A stretch of 8,460 nt of DNA from assembly GCA_013203065.1 (NCBI GenBank), contig JABMQV010000631.1:1-8460 (forward strand). Direction: 5' to 3'. A program made the position numbers and the translations under genes. This document shows positions 1 to 6,395 of the stretch, one piece after another. Under the pieces are notes generated by a model, which saw nothing but the letters and a program-made list of their open reading frames with translations, made no database searches and had not been told where the DNA came from. This stretch comes from Desulfobacteraceae bacterium. Its GTDB lineage: Bacteria > Desulfobacterota > DSM-4660 > Desulfatiglandales > Desulfatiglandaceae. How positions within the stretch are numbered: the first letter of the stretch is position 1; every line of letters starts with the position of its first letter.

Positions 1-1
1 C

Positions 2-571
2 CCTGGTTTTACCACCAGCTCGAATTTAGAAAAAATTGGGTGGAACCATGCAGACACGCGAAACCTGTATTTCGAAGATGTAAGGGTACCGAAGGAGAAT
101 CTCATTGGAACCCGGGGAGAGGGATTCAAGCAATTTCTCAGCGTCTTAAACATCGCACGGATTACCGTAGGCGCCACAGCCCTCGGCCTTTCCCAGCAAT
201 GTTTGAATGAATCGCTTAAATACGCCAAGGAGAGGGCTCAATTCGGCCAACCAATCTCCAGTTTTCAACTCATTCAGGCGAAACTGGCTGAGATGGCAAC
301 TGAAATTGAGGCGGCCCGCCAGCTTATGCACTACACGGCTTGGTTGTTTGAGAATGGAAAGCGATTCGTCAAGGAAGCCAGCATGTTCAAGTTGTTTGTC
401 AGTGAAGTGGCGAGACGTGCCGCGAATGAGGCTGTACAGATACACGGTGGGTATGGATACATGATGGAGTATCCGGTAGCGAGGGCCTTTAGAGACTATA
501 AGGTTATGGAGATCGGGGAGGGGACCTCTGAGGTTCAGAAGTTGATCATAGCGAGAGAACTGGGTTGCTGA
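2..571 (+). CDS. Acyl-CoA dehydrogenase ACAD-1, C-terminal part (5' end outside window)
   Basis: The open frame enters at base 2 and gives 189 residues before TGA, about half of a usual 380-residue acyl-CoA dehydrogenase. An internal ATG at 203 is not the start, because good family sequence precedes it (middle-domain LEKIGW, then FEDVRVPKENLIG). Visible in the fragment: the conserved helix Arg (R53), the FAD-contact stretch YAKERAQFGQPI (74-85), QIHGGYGYMMEYPVAR (146-161) and IGEGTSEVQ (171-179), in which E173 aligns with the catalytic base Glu of medium-/short-chain dehydrogenases. It therefore looks catalytically complete. The family is cytosolic, FAD-dependent, introduces a 2,3-double bond into acyl-CoAs and passes electrons to ETF; the etfBA pair downstream fits. 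The SDR follows after 15 bases. Chain-length or substrate specificity cannot be read from this fragment. Family confidence is high. Confidence 0.93.
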   Translation, partial: PGFTTSSNLEKIGWNHADTRNLYFEDVRVPKENLIGTRGEGFKQFLSVLNIARITVGATALGLSQQCLNESLKYAKERAQFGQPISSFQLIQAKLAEMATEIEAARQLMHYTAWLFENGKRFVKEASMFKLFVSEVARRAANEAVQIHGGYGYMMEYPVARAFRDYKVMEIGEGTSEVQKLIIARELGC

Positions 572-586
572 ACTGTAAGTGAGCGA

Positions 587-1366
587 GTGAAGATCAAGAT
601 GAAAAAGCCTTTCTTTGACCTGAGTGGCAAAGTCGCCCTTATCACGGGAGGCACCAGAGGCATCGGCAGAGCTATGGCATTGGCCCTGGCTGAAGCTGGC
701 GCCAATGTGGTAGCGACGAGCCGAAGTTTGGATCACGTTCAAGGGGTGACGCAGGAAATCCTGTCGTTGGGGCGGGAGTCAGTAGTGGTCACAACGGATG
801 TGACACGGGCCCATGAACGCAGACGGATGGTTCAAAAGACCTTAGAGGCGTTTGGCCGGATAGACATCTTTGTGAGTAATGCTGGGGGTAACCCTTTGTT
901 CAAGAGACCCGAGCACACAACCGAGGCAGAGTGGGACCATATCATCAATTTGAACCTTAAGGCCTCTTTTTTTTGTTGCTTGGAGGCAGGAAAAGAGATG
1001 ATAAGACAGAAAAGCGGGCGGATCATTATCATGGGGTCCATATTCTCACGGGTGACAGGCCCCAGAGTCGCGCCTTACACTATCGCCAAAACGGCCCTCT
1101 TGGGAATGACCAGGGCCTTGGCCCTGGATTGGCATAAACATAATATCAGGGTGAATTGTCTGGCCCCAGGTTATGTGGATACCGATTTTACCGCTGATGT
1201 AATCAAAAACCCTGCCCTTTACGAGGCCAGTCTTGAGGAAATCCCTCTCAAGCGATACGCTAAACCCGAGGAAATTGCCAAGGTCGCCGTGATGCTTGCC
1301 TCAGATGCAAGCGACTACATGGTTGGGGAGACCATTTGGGTGGATGGTGGATATGCCATTCATTGA
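587..1366 (+). CDS. SDR-family oxidoreductase (FabG / 3-hydroxyacyl-CoA dehydrogenase-like)
   Basis: This is a 259-residue classical short-chain dehydrogenase of normal length. In order it has the Rossmann glycine motif TGGTRGIG (20-27), an acidic D71-V, the NAG motif (98-100), Asn at 121/123, catalytic S151, Y164 and K168 (YTIAK, with the usual 12 residues between Ser and Tyr), PGYVDTD (194-200) and the C-terminal WVDGGY. R24 and R46, near the 2' position of the adenosine ribose, suggest NADP(H), though weakly. The start is the GTG at 587; an in-frame ATG at 599 is possible, and neither has a strong Shine-Dalgarno sequence. Among acyl-CoA dehydrogenases it most plausibly oxidises a 3-hydroxyacyl-CoA or a related alcohol, comparable in context to the SDRs AtuB/AtuG of acyclic terpene clusters. 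That role is inferred; reductases of this family cannot be told apart by motif alone. Confidence 0.92.
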   Translation: MKIKMKKPFFDLSGKVALITGGTRGIGRAMALALAEAGANVVATSRSLDHVQGVTQEILSLGRESVVVTTDVTRAHERRRMVQKTLEAFGRIDIFVSNAGGNPLFKRPEHTTEAEWDHIINLNLKASFFCCLEAGKEMIRQKSGRIIIMGSIFSRVTGPRVAPYTIAKTALLGMTRALALDWHKHNIRVNCLAPGYVDTDFTADVIKNPALYEASLEEIPLKRYAKPEEIAKVAVMLASDASDYMVGETIWVDGGYAIH

Positions 1367-1406
1367 GTCTACTTGTATAATAAGTTAACTCAGGAGGGAA
1401 TAGGCT

Positions 1407-2552
1407 ATGAACTTCGCATACACAGAAGAAATGCAGATGTACAAGAAGATTGCCATAGACTTTTGCGATAGGCATATCGCTCCTACAGCGGGAGAGTATG
1501 ACAAAAGTCGTGAGTTTCCGTATGAAGTTCTAGAAAAAATGGGTAAGGAAGGTTTCATGGGGATCAATGTACCTGAAGAATATGGCGGCTTAGGCCTGGA
1601 CCACCTCACAAATGCCGTGATTGTGGAGGAACTGGCTCGGGCCTCGGCCACGATCGCTTTAATCCATCAGGTTCATCGTGTTTGCATCAACCATCTGATC
1701 AATTTTGGAAGCGACGAGCAAAAACAGCGATTTCTGCCAGGATTAGCGACAGGCGAACACTTGGGGGGCTTTTGTTTTACCGAGAGTCAGACTGCTTCAG
1801 ATCCCATGGATTTTACATGCTTCGCAGAAAGAAAGGATGATCACTACGTCGTAAATGGCGCAAAGGGATGGGTGACGAATTCAGTAGCAGGGACGGTTTT
1901 CGTTGTTTTCATGCGAATAGCGAAGGAGAATGCGCGAAATTCCTTTAACAACTTCTTGGTGGAGAAGGAATTTCCTGGATTTACCGTAGGTCCGCGGTAT
2001 CGGACGGTAGGCTTTTGTGCCTCAACAACCTGTGATTTCAAATTCAAAGACATGAGGGTTCCTATGGAGAACCGACTGGGTGAAGAGGGAGAAGGATTGG
2101 CCCATATCGGGAAAACGATACATTGGGGACAGGCATACCTCGGCGTAATTGGAGTAGGTATTGGCGAGGCATGTCTGGAGCAGGCCGCAAAATATGCAAA
2201 GCAGCGGGTTATTTCCGGGAACCCCATCATAAAGTATCAATTGATCGCCCAGAAACTAGCAGATATGTTCATTGAAATCGAATCCGCACGCCTGCTGTGT
2301 CATAAGGCGGTATGGATAATCGAAAACGGCATCAACCCGGCGTTGAACAGTCGGGCTGCCAAGGTCGCCGCAGGGGAGGCGTGCATGAAAGCGGCTGTCG
2401 AGACCCTGGAGATTATGGGCAGTGCCGGTTACTGTGATGAATATCCGGTAGAGCGGTATTTTAGAGATGCCAAATTTATCGCCGTTGGCCTGGGGCCGGC
2501 GGAGATACAACGGATTAACATGGGACGGGCAATAGAAAAGATTTATTCATGA
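1407..2552 (+). CDS. Acyl-CoA dehydrogenase-family protein ACAD-2, lacking canonical catalytic Glu
   Basis: The 381-residue protein has full ACAD length, and its ATG sits 9 bases after AGGAGG. The fold is clear: N-terminal helical domain with GINVPEEYGG (52-61), middle beta domain with CFTES...SD (123-132) and GAKGWVTNS (151-159), and C-terminal helices with YAKQR (263-267) and GYCDEYPVERYFRDAK (341-356). The catalytic signature is altered. Where ACAD-1 and ACAD-3 have xEGTSEVQ this protein has GLGPAEIQ (361-368), placing L362 at the Glu site. The alternative base site used by isovaleryl-CoA and long-chain dehydrogenases aligns with G241, and the neighbouring conserved Arg is Q242. The FAD-contact HGG triplet is replaced by MGS (337-339). 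It may be a non-catalytic partner in a mixed ACAD complex, or catalyse another acyl-CoA reaction; both are inferences. The fold assignment is secure. Confidence 0.92.
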   Translation: MNFAYTEEMQMYKKIAIDFCDRHIAPTAGEYDKSREFPYEVLEKMGKEGFMGINVPEEYGGLGLDHLTNAVIVEELARASATIALIHQVHRVCINHLINFGSDEQKQRFLPGLATGEHLGGFCFTESQTASDPMDFTCFAERKDDHYVVNGAKGWVTNSVAGTVFVVFMRIAKENARNSFNNFLVEKEFPGFTVGPRYRTVGFCASTTCDFKFKDMRVPMENRLGEEGEGLAHIGKTIHWGQAYLGVIGVGIGEACLEQAAKYAKQRVISGNPIIKYQLIAQKLADMFIEIESARLLCHKAVWIIENGINPALNSRAAKVAAGEACMKAAVETLEIMGSAGYCDEYPVERYFRDAKFIAVGLGPAEIQRINMGRAIEKIYS

Positions 2553-2577
2553 TAGTTTCAAGGGAGACCCGGGAATC

Positions 2578-3546
2578 TTGAATATCGTTGTATATCTTAA
2601 ATTAGAGAAAAATTATCGGGCATATGCCAAAGTGGATGGATCTACGTGTGAGAATTGCGGAATCTGTGCGAAGATTTGCCCCTTTGACGTACCGGATAGT
2701 ATTCAGGATGGCTCTACGGAAATCTCACCCGAAACGTGCAAGGGCTGTGGTGCCTGTGTCCCCTACTGTAAGACGAATTCCATTCACATGCACTACACCC
2801 TCAATTCCAAGCCTTACGAACCGGGCAAGTTTGCGTCACTTGGCCTGAGATACCCCTTGGACAGAAACGCCATAGAGGCAGGGCTTGCCCTTCGCGATGA
2901 ACTGGGCGGTAACGTCCGGATTTTGGCGGAAGGGTCTCCACGGTTTGAGGAATCGGTAAGAGAGGCGTTGGTCATGGGGGCTGATGAAGGCATCCTGCTC
3001 TGTGACAGGAAATTTCTGGGTTCGGATCACTGGGCATCATCGATTGTCCTTGAGAAGAGCTTGAAAAAGCTGGGAGATTGTGATCTGTTGATAGCTCCCC
3101 AGCGAAACGGGTATGGGGAGCAGCTCTTGTGTGTGGCGTGGGTAGCTGAGCGTCTGGGCATGTCCTACATGCCCTTTGTGACCTCCATTAAGCCCGCTGG
3201 GGATAGCCTGATTGTGAGACGAAATGGGCCAACCAGCCTTCTTGAACTGTCTGTTTCCCTACCCGCTGCCGTGACCGTGGAGCGCGGTATTAATGAACCC
3301 AGGGGATTATCCCTTCTGGCTGCTTCTCGCGTCATGGGCCGGAAAGTGCCGTACTGGACTTCCGAGGATCTGAATACGGAAGACAATCAAACAGGGGAGC
3401 TGGGGTCTCGCCTCAGGCTCGCACGGGTGCAGGCGCCTCCCAAAAGGAAGACAAAAAGGAGGCAGGGGGGGCAGATTTTGAGGGGATCTCCTGAGGTGTT
3501 GGCAGAAATCCTGGTCGAACGTCTTAAGGAGTGGCATGCGCTTTAG
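2578..3546 (+). CDS. Electron transfer flavoprotein beta subunit with inserted 2[4Fe-4S] ferredoxin domain
   Basis: The protein has 322 residues, longer than the usual EtfB of about 250-260. Residues 1-8 look like the first EtfB strand. A ferredoxin module follows with two complete CxxCxxCxxxC motifs (C24, C27, C30, C34 and C54, C57, C60, C64). EtfB sequence then resumes at YPLDRNAIEAGLALRDE (92-108), continues through REALVMGADEGILL (128-141) and reaches the family signature LPAAVTVERGINEPRGLSL (228-246). The tail is basic (289-295). The nucleotide-binding consensus DGDTxQ is replaced by a YGEQ-type sequence (179-182). Translation appears to begin at TTG 2578, 11 bases after GGGAG; no in-frame ATG lies nearby, and GTG 2632 would remove the first EtfB strand. 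With EtfA, 24 bases on, it should carry electrons from the flanking dehydrogenases in the cytosol. The ferredoxin domain suggests direct iron-sulfur exchange or bifurcation, which is inferred. Confidence 0.93.
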   Translation: MNIVVYLKLEKNYRAYAKVDGSTCENCGICAKICPFDVPDSIQDGSTEISPETCKGCGACVPYCKTNSIHMHYTLNSKPYEPGKFASLGLRYPLDRNAIEAGLALRDELGGNVRILAEGSPRFEESVREALVMGADEGILLCDRKFLGSDHWASSIVLEKSLKKLGDCDLLIAPQRNGYGEQLLCVAWVAERLGMSYMPFVTSIKPAGDSLIVRRNGPTSLLELSVSLPAAVTVERGINEPRGLSLLAASRVMGRKVPYWTSEDLNTEDNQTGELGSRLRLARVQAPPKRKTKRRQGGQILRGSPEVLAEILVERLKEWHAL

Positions 3547-3570
3547 GTAACGCAACAGGGGGAGAGCGAC

Positions 3571-4578
3571 GTGGGTTTTAATACAATTAGCAGAATCCTT
3601 GTGGTGGCAGAGGAAGAAGGCTGCGACCTCGCCCGCATCTCAAGGCAATCGGTAGGTGCAGCCCTGAAGTTCAAGGCCGAGTGGGGAAGTCAGGTTTTCG
3701 CTTTCTTGCCTTTGAATAGGAATGGCTCTGCTGTTGCAGCGCTGGCAAAATCAGGACCTCAGGGTGTCTACCAGCTTGAGCATGCCCTGGCAAATAAGCA
3801 TCCCTATGAGGTGGGTGTGGCGGGGCTTATCCGGTTGTTCGAAGAGGTGGAGACGGACCTGGTACTTTTTGGGGCCTCAGAGTGGGGAATTGATATGGCG
3901 GCGAGAACCGCTGCGAAGTTGGGAACCGGGCTGGTTCACGGGTTAATTGATTTAGAGAGAAGTCCTGAGGGTGAAAATGTAGTTGCTGTGTTTATGGGGT
4001 TTGAGGAGCAGCTCATCTGCAGAGCTCAGTTTAGGGGGCCAAAGCCCCTCATTGCCACGCTCAAACCAGATGTTTTTGTGCCGGCAACTGAAACCGATAG
4101 CGCCTGTCCGGTGGAAACGCTAAGCTTTTCGTCAGGTACGGGGAACACCGGGATTTCAGTAATCCGTAGCCTGCCATTTCAGCCCCATATGCCGGATTTG
4201 GAAAGCGCGGCCGTGGTGGTTGCAGGAGGTCAGGGGATAGGGGGTAAGGAGGGGTTCGCCATGCTTGAGGATCTGGCACGGCTGTTGGGTGGTGCGGTGG
4301 GCTGCACCCTTCCTCCGGCTGAGCAGGGTTGGGTGGATAGGGAGCTTATGATTGGATCTACCGGGAAGACCGTTCAACCCAAGGTATATATTGGATGCGG
4401 CATTCACGGAGATGCTTACCACACCTTGGGTATGGATGCGTCGGAAAATATCGTTGTGATCAACGACGATGATAAGGCGCCTTTTTTTGAGTTAGCTACC
4501 TGCGGACTCCTTGGCGATCTGCATGAAATTGTTCCTCAGTTGACAAAGAGAATCACGACTGAAAAAGGCCCTTCATAG
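3571..4578 (+). CDS. Electron transfer flavoprotein alpha subunit (EtfA/FixB family), divergent
   Basis: The 335-residue protein has near-normal EtfA length, with GTG start 3571 shortly after GGGGGAG (3558-3564). The N-terminal ETF domain includes DLVLFGASEWGIDMAARTAAKLG (residues 96-118). The C-terminal FAD domain includes VVAGGQGIGGKEGF (216-229), LGGAVG (239-244), GSTGKTVQPKVYIG (262-275), IVVINDDDKAPFFE (294-307) and GDLHEIVPQLT (315-325). The fold is clear but several FAD-site positions differ from the classical consensus: GGRG is GGQG; the Ser-Arg of GASR is T246-L247; QTG is STG; SGAxQH is H279-G-D-A-Y-H284. The conserved Asn298 and His284 remain. It has no ferredoxin domain itself; that domain is in its EtfB partner. 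It forms the heterodimer that receives electrons from the neighbouring acyl-CoA dehydrogenases. Whether it holds FAD normally is open. Confidence 0.92.
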   Translation: MGFNTISRILVVAEEEGCDLARISRQSVGAALKFKAEWGSQVFAFLPLNRNGSAVAALAKSGPQGVYQLEHALANKHPYEVGVAGLIRLFEEVETDLVLFGASEWGIDMAARTAAKLGTGLVHGLIDLERSPEGENVVAVFMGFEEQLICRAQFRGPKPLIATLKPDVFVPATETDSACPVETLSFSSGTGNTGISVIRSLPFQPHMPDLESAAVVVAGGQGIGGKEGFAMLEDLARLLGGAVGCTLPPAEQGWVDRELMIGSTGKTVQPKVYIGCGIHGDAYHTLGMDASENIVVINDDDKAPFFELATCGLLGDLHEIVPQLTKRITTEKGPS

Positions 4579-4622
4579 CGAGGCTCAAGCCGGGAAATCT
4601 AGCAAGGATTGGAGGAGGAAAC

Positions 4623-5984
4623 ATGAAAAAGATCAGGGTGGGAGCTGGTTCAGCATTCTGGGGAGACATGTTGGAACCTGCTATCGAACTCGTGGAGAAA
4701 GGAAACATTGACTATATTGGCTTTGATCACTTGGCAGAACTGACCCTTTCCATCCTTCAACGGGTTAGGGCAAAGGATCCTGCCAAAGGCTATATTCCCG
4801 ACATTATTCCCTATATGAAAGCGATTCTCCCGCCTGCCTGGGAAAAGGGGTGCAAAGTGATTACTAACGCGGGCGGGGCAAATCCGGAACAGGCTGCAGA
4901 GGAAGTCATAAAAATTGCCAGGGAAGCTGGTATGAAGGGAATGAAGGTGGGCGTTGTCACTGGTGATGATGTCTTTCCGAAATTGAACGAACTCTGTGAC
5001 AAAGGTATAAAGTTTCCAAATCTGGATACGGGTGAGGAAGATTTGGACCGCATCAAAGACCGAATCGTGGCAGCAAATGCCTATACGGGGTCGGGTGCAG
5101 TCATTGATGCCCTCAAAGGCGGCGCCCATGTGGTGATTGCGGGAAGAATATCGGACAATGCACTTTATGTGGCGCCTGTCATGTACGAATTTGGCTGGGA
5201 TTTTACCGAAGCAAATGTTGATCTGATCGCTTCAGCCATTACCATGGGCCATATTGTTGAGTGCTCGGAATGCTGCACAGGAGGGATGTCCAACATTTGG
5301 CAGGCCGTGCCTGAACCCTGGAGGATAGGGTTCCCCATAGCTGAATTTTATGAAAATGGAGAGTCAATCATCACGAAACCTCCGGATACGGGTGGGCTGG
5401 TCTGTGAATGGACCATAAAAGAGCATTTGGTCTATGAAGTCCTTGACCCGAGAAACTATATCATGCCCGACGGCGTTGCCGATTTCACCACAGTAACGGT
5501 TGAAGACGCTGGTGAAAATCGCGTGAAGGTCAGCCAGGCAAAGGGCAGGGGTAGACCAAAGGACTTGAAGCTCTGCATCGGCTTCAAAGACGGTTTTATT
5601 GGGGAGGCCCAGATATTTTTCCCTTGGCCTGACGCATTGGAAAAGGCCAAGAGAGCGGCTAACATCGTAAAAGAACGCTTTGATATGATCAACCTTGACG
5701 CAGAAGAGGTGCGCTTCGATTTTCTGGGGGTTAACACCATTCTCGGTGAAACTGTTCCGGTAGCGGACTTGGACTATAATGAGGTAGGACTACGTGTTGC
5801 CGCCAAAGCCCAATCTTTTGAGGAAGCAAATAAGGTGAGACGGGAGATAACTCACCTCTGGACCATCAGCAGTGTTGGAGCACATATGGGAGTCCCCAGC
5901 AAACCAAGGCCTGTTATTTCATTATGGCCCACCCTAATTCCGAGGGATGAGGTGACCCCTGAATTCGTTATTAAGGAGGTTTGA
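4623..5984 (+). CDS. AtuA-family (DUF1446) acyclic terpene utilisation protein
   Basis: The 453-residue protein has ATG 4623 closely preceded by a strong GGAGGAGG. It carries recognisable AtuA/DUF1446 features: RVGAGSAFWGD near the N-terminus, TNAGGANP (81-88), GRISDNALYVAPVMYEFGW (174-192), GHIVECSECCTGG (209-221), GFPIAEF (236-242), TKPPDTGGLV (251-260), PDGVADFT (282-289) and GFIGEAQI (324-331). No signal peptide or membrane segment is evident, so it is probably cytosolic. The family takes its name from the Pseudomonas atu cluster for citronellol/geraniol catabolism; its biochemical reaction is not firmly known to me. It is very common beside acyl-CoA carboxylases and dehydrogenases. Here its C-terminal companion domain is encoded by the next gene, two bases downstream, so the two are probably made together and form one functional unit. 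Family membership is secure; a terpene substrate is not. Confidence 0.92.
   Translation: MKKIRVGAGSAFWGDMLEPAIELVEKGNIDYIGFDHLAELTLSILQRVRAKDPAKGYIPDIIPYMKAILPPAWEKGCKVITNAGGANPEQAAEEVIKIAREAGMKGMKVGVVTGDDVFPKLNELCDKGIKFPNLDTGEEDLDRIKDRIVAANAYTGSGAVIDALKGGAHVVIAGRISDNALYVAPVMYEFGWDFTEANVDLIASAITMGHIVECSECCTGGMSNIWQAVPEPWRIGFPIAEFYENGESIITKPPDTGGLVCEWTIKEHLVYEVLDPRNYIMPDGVADFTTVTVEDAGENRVKVSQAKGRGRPKDLKLCIGFKDGFIGEAQIFFPWPDALEKAKRAANIVKERFDMINLDAEEVRFDFLGVNTILGETVPVADLDYNEVGLRVAAKAQSFEEANKVRREITHLWTISSVGAHMGVPSKPRPVISLWPTLIPRDEVTPEFVIKEV
5973..5980 (+). promoter_or_regulatory. Shine-Dalgarno AAGGAGGT deciding the start of the AtuA-related gene
   Basis: A near-perfect anti-16S complement lies inside the last codons of the atuA-like gene. 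It is 6-7 bases before GTG 5987 but directly against the in-frame TTG 5981, so GTG 5987 is the likely start. The placement also suggests translational coupling to the upstream gene. Confidence 0.8.
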
Positions 5985-5986
5985 TC

Positions 5987-6376
5987 GTGAAAAAGAGAGT
6001 GCGATTAGAGGAAATCAGTTTTGCAAGATCCGGGGATAAAGGGGATACATGTTCTGCCGGACTGATTGCGAAAACATCACGCGCCTATAAGACCTTGGTT
6101 GATGAAGTGACCCCGGAAAAAATCAAACGTCATTTTGGCAGCATGGTAAAAGGGAGCGTGGAACTTTATCCCATGCCAGGCGTAGAATGTCTTCACGTGG
6201 TCTTGCGAAATGCCCTCGGAGGCGGATCAACAAAGACGTTGCGATACGATCAGACAGGAAAGGCCATGGGACAGGCACTTCTTCGGATGGAGGTGGAAGT
6301 GGCGGATGATGTATTGACCGAAGCAAGACAGACGATGGAAAGGATCTATCATAAGTATGGAAAGGCATGGGGATGA
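5987..6376 (+). CDS. AtuA-related small protein (AtuA C-terminal domain as a separate gene)
   Basis: The 129-residue protein starts at GTG 5987, chosen from the ribosome binding site just upstream. It contains SFARSGDKGDT (11-21), GLIAKTSRAYK (25-35), HFGSMVKGSVELYPMPG (49-65) and RNALGGGSTKTLRYDQTGKA (74-93), then GQALLRMEV. These match the domain that follows the DUF1446 part in longer, fused AtuA proteins and also occurs as a stand-alone AtuA-related protein. No catalytic motif of known function or metal-binding cysteine cluster is visible. The two-base gap after the AtuA gene and their matched domains argue for a stable complex between the two products. The next gene begins about 20 bases downstream. 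Function is unknown; the identification rests on motif recognition and the neighbour. Confidence 0.88.
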   Translation: MKKRVRLEEISFARSGDKGDTCSAGLIAKTSRAYKTLVDEVTPEKIKRHFGSMVKGSVELYPMPGVECLHVVLRNALGGGSTKTLRYDQTGKAMGQALLRMEVEVADDVLTEARQTMERIYHKYGKAWG

Positions 6377-6395
6377 GATGAAGACTGGAAGAGAA

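Noticed and set aside
146..742. Long reverse-strand open frame of 198 codons across ACAD-1 and the SDR
   Set aside because: It is antisense to two conserved genes, spans their boundary and has no recognisable protein motif.
1110..1127. Perfect 8-base inverted repeat with a 2-base spacer (CCAGGGCC/GGCCCTGG) in the SDR gene
   Set aside because: It lies in the codons of the conserved TRALALD segment after the catalytic Lys helix, where Arg-Ala-Leu-Ala-Leu codons easily give this symmetry, and it has no T-tract.
1376..1381. TATAAT hexamer in the 40-base gap before ACAD-2, a possible internal promoter
   Set aside because: No acceptable -35 element is found at 16-18 bases upstream and there is no TGn extension; the gap is AT-rich and short, so chance is likely.
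3465..3471. Run of seven G in the EtfB gene, and of eight T at about 965-972 in the SDR gene, as slippage or sequencing-error sites
   Set aside because: Conserved family sequence continues in the same frame on both sides of each run, so no frameshift is indicated.
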